NCBI GenBank assembly: GCA_022571985.1
Contig: JACZWU010000001.1
Location: 281,501 to 345,500, forward strand
Reading direction: 5' to 3'
DNA length: 64,000 nucleotides
Origin: Candidatus Zixiibacteriota bacterium
GTDB taxonomy: Bacteria > Zixibacteria > MSB-5A5 > GN15 > FEB-12
This document shows, piece by piece, positions 8,138-16,295 of this stretch. The notes under the pieces are model-generated. The model saw nothing but the letters and a program-made list of their open reading frames with translations. It was not told where the DNA came from and did not search any database. The translations under genes and the position numbers were made by a program. The number at the start of each line of letters is the position of its first letter. The first letter of the stretch is position 1.

Positions 8138-9532
8138 TTATCTGCCAACTATGCCCATTTTGTTAATAACCGTATCAAGGGCCTGGTCCATGGCTGTTAT
8201 CACTCTGGCGGCCGCATCGTATGCATGCTGGTACCTGATCAAATTTGTCATCTCTTCATCCAGAGACACACCCTGCACTGATTCTTTGGCATTTTCTATC
8301 TGATGAACCAGGAGTTCAAAATTATTGGTAAATGAAATAGCTGTATTCGTTTCGATACCCAGTTCACCTACAATACCATTATAGAAATCGTTTATTGATC
8401 TCGTATTATTATCAAGAACCTTTATATTCCTCAGGTCCTGAATATCCAGGGCAATTACGTTGTCTCCCTGCTCACCGGATGCTGAAGCCGCAACTTTGGC
8501 AGGGTCAAGGATCAGAACGCTGTTGACTGAAATATTTGCGGCATCAGTATAAACAGAATTGAAAAAGTTTAATCCGGTAGAACCGTTTAAGCCAAAACCT
8601 GCAGAATGCAGCTGGTTGACCTGATCTATCATTGAGCCGGCAAGTTTATCAAGCCGCTGTCTGTACTTGGGAATAATGTTATCGCGGGCTTCATACATTG
8701 CAGTCAGCCGGCCGCTTAGATTTCTTACCGGGACGGTAGTATTTTCCCAAAAAAGTTCATGCTTTAGTATACCATCAACGTTGAGTTGTTTGGTTTCAAT
8801 TTTCAGGCTGTCGGCACCATCGACAATTGTCATAGCGCCTATATATACTGTGGTAGTACCATCATCTCTGGCGATTGTATTGACGTCAATAATCGTAGCC
8901 AGTCTGTCTATCAGCAGGTCTCTGCGGTCACGCATATCATTGGCATGATCTCCGCCTGCTTCTTGAAGTTTTATTTTATCGTTCAAGCGGGCGATAGAGA
9001 GGGTCAGTGTGTTGATTTCGTCGGTTGTGTTCACAATCTCTTTGTCGATAGACTCTCTCAGTTCGTTTAACTGGCTGGCCAGCTGCTGAAAGGCACTGGT
9101 CAGGAGTTTGGCTTCTTCTAAGATTGCAACGCGATTACTGACAGAATTAGGATTGGTTGATAATTCTCCCCAGGAGTCCCAAAAACGGTTCAGTAAATCT
9201 GACAGGCCGTTTTCGCCCGGTTCGGAAAATACTGATTCAATCTGAATCATGATTTTTTCTTTGTAAGTCCATTGTCCGAGATTTTTACTTTCCTGACGAA
9301 ATTGCTCGCCCAAAAACAAATCTCTGATATGGCGGATATCGGCGACAGTTACACCGGAGCCTATTTTTCCAAAGCGGCTGTCTTCCGGGAAAGTTGAGGT
9401 GATATTAACTCTCTGACGACTATAACCGGGAGTATTGACATTGGCGATATTATGTCCAATTGTCTGCAGAGCCGCCTGATGAGTCAAAAGAGCACGGCGC
9501 CCGATTTCTATCGATTGCATTAAGCCGGCCAC
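8138..9532 (-). CDS. flgK: Flagellar hook-associated protein FlgK (HAP1)
   Basis: 464-residue hook-filament junction protein. The N-terminus (SIEIGRRALLTHQAALQTIGHNIANVNTPGYSRQRV) has the rod/hook ANVNTPGY signature, and the C-terminus (LDEEMTNLIRYQHAYDAAARVI) is the matching FlgK helix. The start is GTG, and it overlaps the flgN stop codon by one base (TAGTG), implying translational coupling to its own chaperone. csrA follows 44 nt downstream. Confidence 0.97.
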   Translation of the reverse strand: MAGLMQSIEIGRRALLTHQAALQTIGHNIANVNTPGYSRQRVNITSTFPEDSRFGKIGSGVTVADIRHIRDLFLGEQFRQESKNLGQWTYKEKIMIQIESVFSEPGENGLSDLLNRFWDSWGELSTNPNSVSNRVAILEEAKLLTSAFQQLASQLNELRESIDKEIVNTTDEINTLTLSIARLNDKIKLQEAGGDHANDMRDRRDLLIDRLATIIDVNTIARDDGTTTVYIGAMTIVDGADSLKIETKQLNVDGILKHELFWENTTVPVRNLSGRLTAMYEARDNIIPKYRQRLDKLAGSMIDQVNQLHSAGFGLNGSTGLNFFNSVYTDAANISVNSVLILDPAKVAASASGEQGDNVIALDIQDLRNIKVLDNNTRSINDFYNGIVGELGIETNTAISFTNNFELLVHQIENAKESVQGVSLDEEMTNLIRYQHAYDAAARVITAMDQALDTVINKMGIVGR

Positions 9533-10041
9533 TAAGCTCTCCTGTCAACTGCCACAGAGGAACCGTTTTCTACAGTCTCTCCATTGGCAGCATATCCTGA
9601 ATCCGGGTTGTTAATTTTCGAAAGCAGTTCCATTGTCCGCGAAATGTATTCTTTAGACCTGTTTAAAAGCATGGCGTTTTGATTGCGGACTTCGCCAATC
9701 TTCTGAGTAAGGCTCTGGATAATTTCTCTTAACTGAATAAGACGTCCGCCCTGATGCTCGTCTACATGCTCAAGCAACATTGAGACATTTAAGTCACCTT
9801 CGATTGCATTAGCAGACTGAATCTCAGCAACCAGTTTATCCCGGCGCTGACTTAAAAGCTGACTCTCTGCAACCTTCTGGCGCTGAAGCTCGGTTACTCT
9901 ATTAAGACCGTCAATGTCGTTATTCACCAGCATCTCCTGTTGCTGTGAAAGTAGTTTTAGAAAATCTTCAAACACGACAGCCTCAGAACTAAGCGTTTCG
10001 ATTAGCTTTTCGACCATCTCTGACAAACTATTGGTTGTCAC
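9532..10041 (-). CDS. flgN: Flagellar export chaperone FlgN
   Basis: 169-residue, almost entirely helical protein of the FlgN family, which escorts FlgK and FlgL to the export gate. The region LIETLSSEAVVFEDFLKLLSQQQEMLV followed by a long coiled coil and NAMLLNRSKEYISRTMELLSKI is typical. It is placed directly upstream of flgK with a one-base overlap. The annotated start is GTG; an ATG eight codons later (10017) is an alternative. A sigma28-like promoter ends about 10 bases before the GTG, which leaves almost no leader. Confidence 0.88.
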   Translation of the reverse strand: MTTNSLSEMVEKLIETLSSEAVVFEDFLKLLSQQQEMLVNNDIDGLNRVTELQRQKVAESQLLSQRRDKLVAEIQSANAIEGDLNVSMLLEHVDEHQGGRLIQLREIIQSLTQKIGEVRNQNAMLLNRSKEYISRTMELLSKINNPDSGYAANGETVENGSSVAVDRRA

Positions 10042-10050
10042 GTGTCTTCC

Positions 10051-10077
10051 TTATCGGTACTAGCCTACCGTGCTTTA
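10051..10077 (-). promoter_or_regulatory. Sigma28-like promoter before flgN
   Basis: The minus strand reads TAAAGCAC-N11-ACCGATAA: exact 11-nt spacing, TAAAG intact in the -35 and 7 of 8 matches in the -10. It straddles the end of flgJ and would drive the late genes flgN-flgK-csrA-flgL-fliW separately from the upstream sigma54 transcript. The predicted start is only a few bases from the GTG of flgN. Confidence 0.6.
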
Positions 10078-10619
10078 GGGTTTTTGCTCAAAATTTGAGC
10101 ATTCTCTGTTTGAATTTTGCTCACCAAAGGGAACAAATTTCTGGTATCTTTTCTTCTAAGTTCAAATGGCTTGTCTTCTTTTAACTCCAACTTTTCCTGT
10201 AAGAGAGGCCTGAAACCAGAATCTTCAGACTCGAGCGGTTTGAGTTCAATCTGTTCTTCCCTGTTTTTGCCTTTGAACTGGGCTTCTATAACTTTTTCGA
10301 GTGATCTGTAAAGAACTTCCGAAATCGACTCTTTCCCGCTGCCAACCATCTTTTTCGATATTTCCATATCAAAAATCTGTGTAAAAGTATCTTTGCCATG
10401 ACCATTGGAAAACGGTGAATCTTTAACCAGCGGGTTTTCCGGAACGGTTTCTCTCATGGTTTTAAGCATCTGATACATAAAGAAGGCTTCAAAATCCTTG
10501 GCAGCTTTCTTTAGCCGCGCTTTTTCACCGTCGACAGTGGCCGCTTTAGTGCCTTGATTACGGTCTATGGTTTTAGCCTGAATATCTGCCGTGAGACTAT
10601 TTATGGCCATTTCATTCAT
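10065..10619 (-). CDS. flgJ: Rod-binding protein (FlgJ N-terminal domain type)
   Basis: 184-residue protein with the FlgJ rod-binding domain at about 30-115 (KKAAKDFEAFFMYQMLKTMRETVP, FTQIFDMEISKKMVG). It lacks the C-terminal peptidoglycan hydrolase domain of the enterobacterial protein; instead there is a charged tail. Outside gamma- and betaproteobacteria this short form is common, with a separate muramidase doing the wall cutting. The start codon overlaps the flgI stop (TAATG). It lies between flgI and flgN. Confidence 0.92.
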   Translation of the reverse strand: MNEMAINSLTADIQAKTIDRNQGTKAATVDGEKARLKKAAKDFEAFFMYQMLKTMRETVPENPLVKDSPFSNGHGKDTFTQIFDMEISKKMVGSGKESISEVLYRSLEKVIEAQFKGKNREEQIELKPLESEDSGFRPLLQEKLELKEDKPFELRRKDTRNLFPLVSKIQTENAQILSKNPKAR

Positions 10620-11755
10620 TATAGAATAACCAGTTCCGCTCTGAGAGCACCAGCCTGCTTGAGTGCCTGGAAAATAGCTATGACATCGCGCGGTGTGGCG
10701 CCGATTCTGTTTAAGGCTTTGGCTATATCAGCCAGGCTTACCGATCGCTCAAGATGTACCACCCGAATCGGTTCGTCCTGAATAGAAATTCTTGATTCAC
10801 TGGTCTGTACCGTTTGTCCCAGACTATATGGCGCCGGCTGTGAGATAATTGGCGTTGACTGAATATCAACTGTAATGGTACCGTGGGCAATTATAACAGG
10901 TTCTATGGTAACGTGCTGACCGGCTACAATTGTACCGGTTTTTTCATTTATGACAACCCTGGCTACATGGTCGGGTACAATTCTCAACTGACCGATGTCA
11001 GAAATGAATTTCATTCTGGTCTGCTGATATGCCAGAGAATCCGGTACATAAACTTTGACAGTTCCACCATCGGTAGCGACAGCAGTCAGACCGTATTTAA
11101 TATTAATCTTTCTGGCAATGCGGTGAGCGGTGGTATTATCCGGGTTATGCAGCGACAAAATTATTTCTTTATTGGCATTATTTCCTTTTTCAACTGCATT
11201 GGTAATTCTGGCTCCGTTGGGAATTCTTCCCACCAGCGTATAGTTGTTAAAAATCCTGTTGCCTTCATCGACCTGTACGTTAAAACCGCCGATTGAAACC
11301 GGCCCCTGAGCAGTAGCTCTGACTGTACCTTGAAAATTTGCCAGAGGAGTAAGAAGCAGGGTGCCTCCCTGAAGGGACGAAGCATCGCCCAGCGATGAAA
11401 CCGTTACGTCTATATGAGAGCCTTCCGGCTGATTGCTGCTTATTTTGGCAGTCACCATTACAGCCGCCACGTTTTTGACTTTAACGCGCTTTGCATCAAT
11501 TGTGATGCCGAGCCTTTCCATCATATTGGCCAGTGACTGTACAGTGAAACGGGTATTGTTGCCGTCACCGCTGCCATCAAGTCCTATGACCAGGCCATAA
11601 CCTATAAGGTCCTCTTCCTGCTCGTTCTGAAAAGAACAGATGTCTTTAACTCTGACTGAGGCTGCTTCGGCCGGACTATATAAAGCGCTCATTAGTGAAA
11701 TTATGAGCGACATTCCGATTGGAATCAGAAAATTGTTATAAGTGAAGATATGCAA
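10619..11755 (-). CDS. flgI: Flagellar P-ring protein FlgI
   Basis: 378-residue periplasmic P-ring subunit, which forms the rod bushing in the peptidoglycan layer. A signal peptide (hydrophobic stretch to about residue 32, SPAEAAS) precedes the conserved core VRVKDICSFQNEQEEDLIGYG-type start, GLDGSGDGNNTRFT and the C-terminal LADIAKALNRIGATPRDVIAI. The start is TTG, five bases after a perfect AGGAGG that overlaps the flgH stop codon (TAGGAGG), so flgH and flgI are tightly coupled. Confidence 0.97.
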   Translation of the reverse strand: MHIFTYNNFLIPIGMSLIISLMSALYSPAEAASVRVKDICSFQNEQEEDLIGYGLVIGLDGSGDGNNTRFTVQSLANMMERLGITIDAKRVKVKNVAAVMVTAKISSNQPEGSHIDVTVSSLGDASSLQGGTLLLTPLANFQGTVRATAQGPVSIGGFNVQVDEGNRIFNNYTLVGRIPNGARITNAVEKGNNANKEIILSLHNPDNTTAHRIARKINIKYGLTAVATDGGTVKVYVPDSLAYQQTRMKFISDIGQLRIVPDHVARVVINEKTGTIVAGQHVTIEPVIIAHGTITVDIQSTPIISQPAPYSLGQTVQTSESRISIQDEPIRVVHLERSVSLADIAKALNRIGATPRDVIAIFQALKQAGALRAELVIL

Positions 11756-11764
11756 TATTTCCTC

Positions 11765-12352
11765 CTAAAATAGCCAGTTGAAAAATCTTGTAATAAACCC
11801 GGGTCTGGAACCTGCACTGGCTGCCCCCTTGCCGGTGTAGCTTATCTCTGCATCTGCGATCAGATATGAATCAATAGTGTTGCCCGGCGAGACATCGCGC
11901 TGACGCACTACCCCGGATAAACTTATCGTTTCCTTGTCTCCCGAAATGACAATAATGCGGCTTCCCTGGATTACTAAGTCGCCGTTATCTCTTATGGCAA
12001 TTACCGTCACAGACATTTTGGCACTAAGGCTTCCGTTGCGGATATTTTGTCCTTTGCCGTCATGAGTACTCTTGGTTTCACCATTTACGCCAAATAGCGG
12101 CAGAAAATTCAGCGTTCCGATTCCCGGACCGCCCTTAACATCATGCTTTGAACTCTTGGTTGTCTTGGTTTGAATCTGGTTACTGCCCCGGCTCTGCTCA
12201 CTTATTATAACCGTAAGTACATCGCCAACCTGATTAGCTTTTATGTCGGTAAACAATGACTGACTCTGGCCGAAATCGCCTCCTTTTACTTTCAAAGCAA
12301 AGGGCAAAAGCAACATCAAGCCCAGATAGATTAAAATTCTTCTCATTCTCAT
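11765..12352 (-). CDS. flgH: Flagellar L-ring protein FlgH without a lipobox
   Basis: 195-residue L-ring subunit of the outer-membrane bushing. The family core is clear: SLFTDIKANQVGDVLTVII, GNLVIQGSR-type NGDLVIQGSRIIVISGDKETISLSGVVRQRD and IADAEISYTGKG. The N-terminus has a signal-like hydrophobic stretch (about 5-22), but the protein contains no cysteine at all, so it cannot be the usual lipoprotein. This shows the cell has an outer membrane. It lies between flgA and flgI. Confidence 0.96.
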   Translation of the reverse strand: MRMRRILIYLGLMLLLPFALKVKGGDFGQSQSLFTDIKANQVGDVLTVIISEQSRGSNQIQTKTTKSSKHDVKGGPGIGTLNFLPLFGVNGETKSTHDGKGQNIRNGSLSAKMSVTVIAIRDNGDLVIQGSRIIVISGDKETISLSGVVRQRDVSPGNTIDSYLIADAEISYTGKGAASAGSRPGFITRFFNWLF

Positions 12353-12373
12353 TCTGACACCTCTGTCCTGTTT

Positions 12374-13066
12374 TTACGGGTCAACTTGTACCAAATTTTT
12401 ACTAACTACTCTGGCGAATACAATTTTGCCGGAAGATTTATTTTTTACTCTGATTAACTCTCCTGTCTGACCATCCTCGAGAGCTTTACCTTCGGCGGTT
12501 ATCCGGCATAAACCGCTGACATATATGATGTGGACATTGCTATATGATTTTACTACCGGCTTTTTTTCAATATCAGCCTTCGTTAATACGCGATTCTTGG
12601 CGATATTACGTCGAGCGCGCATATTCGTAACTGATTTTAGTGAGACAAGCGGGTCTTCACGAAGGGTTGTAATCTCTTTGCGCTCAATTGAGACTAGAGC
12701 CGGACTGATGTTATCAAATCTCTTGATTCTCTCTCCTGCTACCAGCACATCGGCGTATTTGCGGATATAAAGTCTAATCGTTTCTTTTTGGACTTTTGTA
12801 TCAGCTCGAGTTACTTTTAGGACAATTGCAAAGCGTCCAATCGGTGTGGTCTGATAGAGTGGTTTGACTGAAATTGTTGAGTAAGAAAGATTCTTTGATT
12901 TGATTTCATCAGTCAAAATTTCGATTGTATAGCTGTTTTTGTCCAGCTCAAACGACTCATAAACCTTATTGACAATAATATCACGAGTAGATTCAGCAAG
13001 TACTGCCGAACCAAAAGAAAGCAATAGCAGACCAATGAGCAGGAGCATTTTAATAAGCTGTTTCAT
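12374..13066 (-). CDS. flgA: Flagellar P-ring assembly chaperone FlgA
   Basis: 230-residue periplasmic chaperone needed to build the P ring from FlgI. There is a signal peptide at residues 1-24 (LLLIGLLLLSFGSAVLAE). The C-terminal SAF-like region is recognisable: VLVAGERIKRFDNISPALV, ARRNIAKNRVLTKADIEKKP and EDGQTGELIRVKNKSSGKIV. It sits between flgG and flgH, a common order in several phyla. Confidence 0.94.
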   Translation of the reverse strand: MKQLIKMLLLIGLLLLSFGSAVLAESTRDIIVNKVYESFELDKNSYTIEILTDEIKSKNLSYSTISVKPLYQTTPIGRFAIVLKVTRADTKVQKETIRLYIRKYADVLVAGERIKRFDNISPALVSIERKEITTLREDPLVSLKSVTNMRARRNIAKNRVLTKADIEKKPVVKSYSNVHIIYVSGLCRITAEGKALEDGQTGELIRVKNKSSGKIVFARVVSKNLVQVDP

Positions 13067-13068
13067 AT

Positions 13069-13857
13069 TTATCTCTTGAGGCTGTTAGCAATTGAAAACA
13101 TATCATCTGCCGTTTGGATAGCTTTGGCATTCATTTCATAAGCCCGCTGGGCGATAATCATGTTGACCATTTCATCTACGACTTTGACGTTGGAGCCTTC
13201 CAGATAACCCTGGTCTATCTGCCCCAACCCACTCTGGGTAGGAACGTCAATCAGCGCATCACCCGATGCTGAGGTTCTCTGATAAAGATTACTTCCCAGA
13301 GCATTCAAGCCGGAAGGGTTTACGAAACGCGCCAATTCCAGCTGTCCAATCTGCACAGGTTCGTCCTGGCCAAACTGGGCAATTTCGATAATTCCGTCTG
13401 AGCCTATAGAAATTGACATAGCGTCAGTGGGAACAGTAATTTCCGGCAGCAAGAAGAAACCGTCGGAACTTACCAGGCGTCCATCGCCTGAAATCTTGAA
13501 AGCGCCGTCACGGGTATAGACCGTAGTGCCATCAGGATGCTGGATCTGAAAAAAACCGTCTCCGGATATTGCCAGATCAAGCGGGTTATTGGTAAGTACC
13601 AGGTCGCCGTTTGTAAAATGCCGGTGTGTGGCTGAGGCTCTGGTACCGTAACCGACTGAAAGACCAACCGGCCGCCGTGTTCCAACTGCCGTTGCCGATC
13701 CAGCGGTCTTGATGTTTTGATAGAGCACATCCTGAAATTCCACCTTGGTGCGTTTAAATCCGGTTGTATTTACGTTTGCCAGATTGTTAGCAATAGTATC
13801 TACGTTCATCTGCTGGGCTGACATTCCAGATGCTGCTGTTCTCATTGCTTTTATCAT
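13069..13857 (-). CDS. flgG: Distal rod protein FlgG
   Basis: 262 residues, the usual length for FlgG. The N-terminus (IKAMRTAASGMSAQQMNVDTIANNLANVNTTGFKR), the GDGFFQI loop and the C-terminal SNVKVVDEMVNMIIAQRAYEMNAKAIQT helix are all near consensus. It builds the distal rod of the basal body. It is preceded by a second rod protein gene (flgF) 23 nt upstream and followed by flgA. Confidence 0.97.
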   Translation of the reverse strand: MIKAMRTAASGMSAQQMNVDTIANNLANVNTTGFKRTKVEFQDVLYQNIKTAGSATAVGTRRPVGLSVGYGTRASATHRHFTNGDLVLTNNPLDLAISGDGFFQIQHPDGTTVYTRDGAFKISGDGRLVSSDGFFLLPEITVPTDAMSISIGSDGIIEIAQFGQDEPVQIGQLELARFVNPSGLNALGSNLYQRTSASGDALIDVPTQSGLGQIDQGYLEGSNVKVVDEMVNMIIAQRAYEMNAKAIQTADDMFSIANSLKR

Positions 13858-13880
13858 TATTTCCTCCTAAAACTCAATTA

Positions 13881-14609
13881 TTACCGCGAACCAACCCGGC
13901 TAAATAGCTTGTCTAAAGTGTCGTCCTGGCTGCGGAGAGAATTGGCATTAGCCTCGTAATTTCTATAGGAAATTATCATTTCTACCATCTCATGGACGAC
14001 ATCGACATTTGATGCTTCCAGATAGCCCTGCATTATCGTTGAAGTTTTCACAGGTTTTACTTCCGTGTTTTCTGATAACAAGAATAAAGAATTACCCAGT
14101 TTCTTAAGCTGGGTTAAGTCGTCTACTGTTACCGGAGTAATTTTCGCTACCGGAAAGTCATTAACTGATACTTCGCCTGTAGCCGTGATGGTAACTTTAC
14201 CTGAGCCTACTTGAATAGGTCCACCGTCTCCCATCAAGACAGCTCCCCCGGGAAAAGCAATTACACCGTCGGAATTAACTTCAAAGGCGCCAGCCCTGGT
14301 CAAGGCCACTTGCCCGTCAGAAAGCTGAATAGTGAAGAAACCGTCACCGTTAATGGCCAGATTCAGCGAATTACCTGTTCTGTCAAAAACACCCGCCGAA
14401 TAGTCTACAAAGACTTTTGAAACCATGGGTTTGATCCAGTCAGCATTTGTCTTAAGGCCCTTCTTCTCTGCCTCAGAAAGCTCCTTGATGAAGAGGCGGT
14501 CTTTCTTAAAACCAGTAGCTGCAGCGTTAGCAACGTTATTGGCAGTTATCTCCTGCTTTTTGACCTGCGGCAACATGCCCGAGGCTGATGTATATATTCC
14601 TTTAATCAC
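13881..14609 (-). CDS. flgF: Proximal rod protein FlgF
   Basis: 242-residue rod protein of the FlgF/FlgG family, with IKGIYTSASGMLPQVKKQE, NNVANAAATGFKKD, the NGDGFFTIQL loop and SNVDVVHEMVEMIISYRNYEAN at the end. It is called FlgF because flgG follows. I chose the GTG at 14607-14609: GGAGGA lies four bases upstream, and the sigma54 promoter at 14632-14646 predicts a transcript starting near 14620, which excludes the longer TTG start at 14624. It is the first gene of the rod/ring operon. Confidence 0.93.
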   Translation of the reverse strand: MIKGIYTSASGMLPQVKKQEITANNVANAAATGFKKDRLFIKELSEAEKKGLKTNADWIKPMVSKVFVDYSAGVFDRTGNSLNLAINGDGFFTIQLSDGQVALTRAGAFEVNSDGVIAFPGGAVLMGDGGPIQVGSGKVTITATGEVSVNDFPVAKITPVTVDDLTQLKKLGNSLFLLSENTEVKPVKTSTIMQGYLEASNVDVVHEMVEMIISYRNYEANANSLRSQDDTLDKLFSRVGSR

Positions 14610-14631
14610 ATTTTCCTCCGCCAACTGTTAA

Positions 14632-14646
14632 GCAGCCGCTGTGCCA
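14632..14646 (-). promoter_or_regulatory. Sigma54 promoter of the flgF operon
   Basis: The minus strand reads TGGCAC-AGCGG-CTGC against the consensus TGGCAC-N5-TTGC: one mismatch, with the GG and GC dinucleotides at exact spacing. The predicted start is near 14620, leaving about 11 nt before the GTG of flgF, just enough for GGAGGA. A sigma54 activator gene is encoded at 24359-25714. Confidence 0.82.
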
Positions 14647-15054
14647 GAACTGTCATTTAGAGCTCAAGCCATTGTCCTATATGCTCTTGTGCGACTTAAG
14701 GCGAGCCGGATTACTGGTTTTTAAGGGGGATTTTGGAATAATTTTCTTGAGCTGGCAGAAATAATTTTCGCGTTATAGAAATACTCCAAAAGGCTGCCGG
14801 AAAACCTCAATTTTTGGACAATATTGCCAGTTATTCCCTATTATGTTCAATAAATTGCATACTCGTGATTTGGCAGATTTCTATTGCGATTTTTGTGGAT
14901 AACTACTATATTTCTACCGGGCAGCAATCTGCCGTGATTACAACTACTTACACCGTCTTGAGAGGCAATTAAATTTCGACCCAGACTTGTTAATTTTGAG
15001 ATTGTAACGAGCACCAATTTTGCTGAAATCTTGAATGAAAGGCAAAGTCTATCT
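14647..15054. other. Divergent intergenic region with candidate activator sites
   Basis: About 410 bp between the flgF promoter and the divergent dockerin gene. Two near-identical A+T-rich motifs, GGAATAATTTTC at 14735-14746 and GAAATAATTTTC at 14758-14769, lie 89-123 bp upstream of the sigma54 promoter. The same motif sits at the same distance before the flgB promoter. I see no further gene here; the remainder is A+T-rich and must hold the dockerin gene promoter. Confidence 0.5.
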
Positions 15055-15825
15055 ATGCGTTTTAGAATTAAAATACTGTCAATTATAATTGCGCTACTTC
15101 TGTTTGCGGCCTATTCGGCAAAAAGCTCCGCCTATGCCCAGGACCCCAATTTACCTGACACTGTCTATATTGATTCTACTCAGTCTCCCCTGTCGGAGTG
15201 GGCAGTTGCTATCAACTTTGTAAATGATCAACCACTAGCAGGCTTTGAGATTACCTTCACATATGACTATGACCCCGCCTTGATATTTCTTGATTCATTT
15301 TCGTTTGTCGGCGGCAGGGTTGAATATATTCCTACCAAAGGGATGACCCGCCATTTTTTAGACTCTGCTTATAGTATATGGGGTTTTCCTCTAAGTGAAC
15401 CCTTGATACCTCCGGGAAGCGGATTATTGGGACACTTACACTTCTCCTATCCCGACTCCCTGGATTCCATCCTGGTTACAATTGATTCTGTAAGTGTTCA
15501 GACTCTGGAGATTCAATGGAGTACTTCTTTTTCAGATTCTTTGGCAAACCAGTTTACACCCCAGTTTGAATTTGGTTACCTCTACATTAACAGAGATCTC
15601 TGTTGTATTGGCCAGAGAGGTGACTTTAACAATGATGGAGCTGACGCCAATATTCTTGACTTAACTTACTTAATTGACAGAATCTTTCGTGGCGGACCAG
15701 ACTTAAACTGCGCCGAAGAAGGCAATTTAGATCAGGACGTAGAAGCCAATGTCAACATCCTTGATCTTACTTATCTGGTTGATTTTATTTTCCGCGGAGG
15801 TCCGCCGCCTCCGGACTGTCCGTAG
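15055..15825 (+). CDS. Secreted cohesin-like protein with two dockerin-like repeats
   Basis: 256-residue exported protein. I start it at the ATG at 15055, just before a clear signal peptide (hydrophobic IKILSIIIALLLFAAYSAKS, cleavage after AYA); an in-frame TTG at 15031 would bury the signal. Residues 25-180 form a beta-rich domain resembling cohesin-type folds (AVAINFVNDQPLAGFEITF). The C-terminus has two calcium-loop dockerin-like repeats (GDFNNDGADANILDLTYLID and GNLDQDVEANVNILDLTYLV), each followed by IFRGGP. The gene interrupts the flagellar locus on the opposite strand. Function unknown; extracellular or surface display is likely. Confidence 0.85.
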   Translation: MRFRIKILSIIIALLLFAAYSAKSSAYAQDPNLPDTVYIDSTQSPLSEWAVAINFVNDQPLAGFEITFTYDYDPALIFLDSFSFVGGRVEYIPTKGMTRHFLDSAYSIWGFPLSEPLIPPGSGLLGHLHFSYPDSLDSILVTIDSVSVQTLEIQWSTSFSDSLANQFTPQFEFGYLYINRDLCCIGQRGDFNNDGADANILDLTYLIDRIFRGGPDLNCAEEGNLDQDVEANVNILDLTYLVDFIFRGGPPPPDCP

Positions 15826-15839
15826 TTTTGGAGATTTGC

Positions 15840-16295
15840 TTATTTTAAGATGCTGCCTTTTAAGCTGTAGTTATTAGAAGCTATCTCGTCGTTATCTTTC
15901 GTTTCTGCTTTGGTGAAATCACTTTTATACCTGATCAATAGATTTTCTTTTAGCTTTTCATATTTTTTCTTTTCTGTTGTAGATTCTACCAGAGATTTAC
16001 GTGTTTTTTCCAGTTCCACATTGAGCGCTTTTAACATTTCATTGTTACTTAAGTTCTCTTTTTTCAGCTTAACATAGTAGCGCCCGTAAACAAGCATTTC
16101 TGCAACTGATATTTTACTAAGCTGCTCTTGCCTTTGTCTGTCAAGAGAATTACTGAAGCTTTTATTTGTCTGTTGAATTTTCTGAGTCTGACCATTTACT
16201 TTTTGTTTAACCAAGGCAAATTCTTTTTGTCTTTGCTTTTCTATTTCAGATTTGACTTTCAGCAGAGGCTCGAATCGATATTTAAACTTTTTCAT
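15840..16295 (-). CDS. fliJ: Flagellar export protein FliJ
   Basis: 151-residue coiled-coil protein (MKKFKYRFEPLLKVKSEIEK start, then long Lys/Glu/Gln-rich helices). FliJ inserts into the FliI hexamer and stimulates proton-driven export. I use the ATG at 16295, which overlaps the last 14 nt of fliI, because the KYRFEPLL N-terminus is the family signature and the longer upstream reading lies inside fliI. It is the last gene of the fli operon; the next gene is convergent. Confidence 0.9.
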   Translation of the reverse strand: MKKFKYRFEPLLKVKSEIEKQRQKEFALVKQKVNGQTQKIQQTNKSFSNSLDRQRQEQLSKISVAEMLVYGRYYVKLKKENLSNNEMLKALNVELEKTRKSLVESTTEKKKYEKLKENLLIRYKSDFTKAETKDNDEIASNNYSLKGSILK

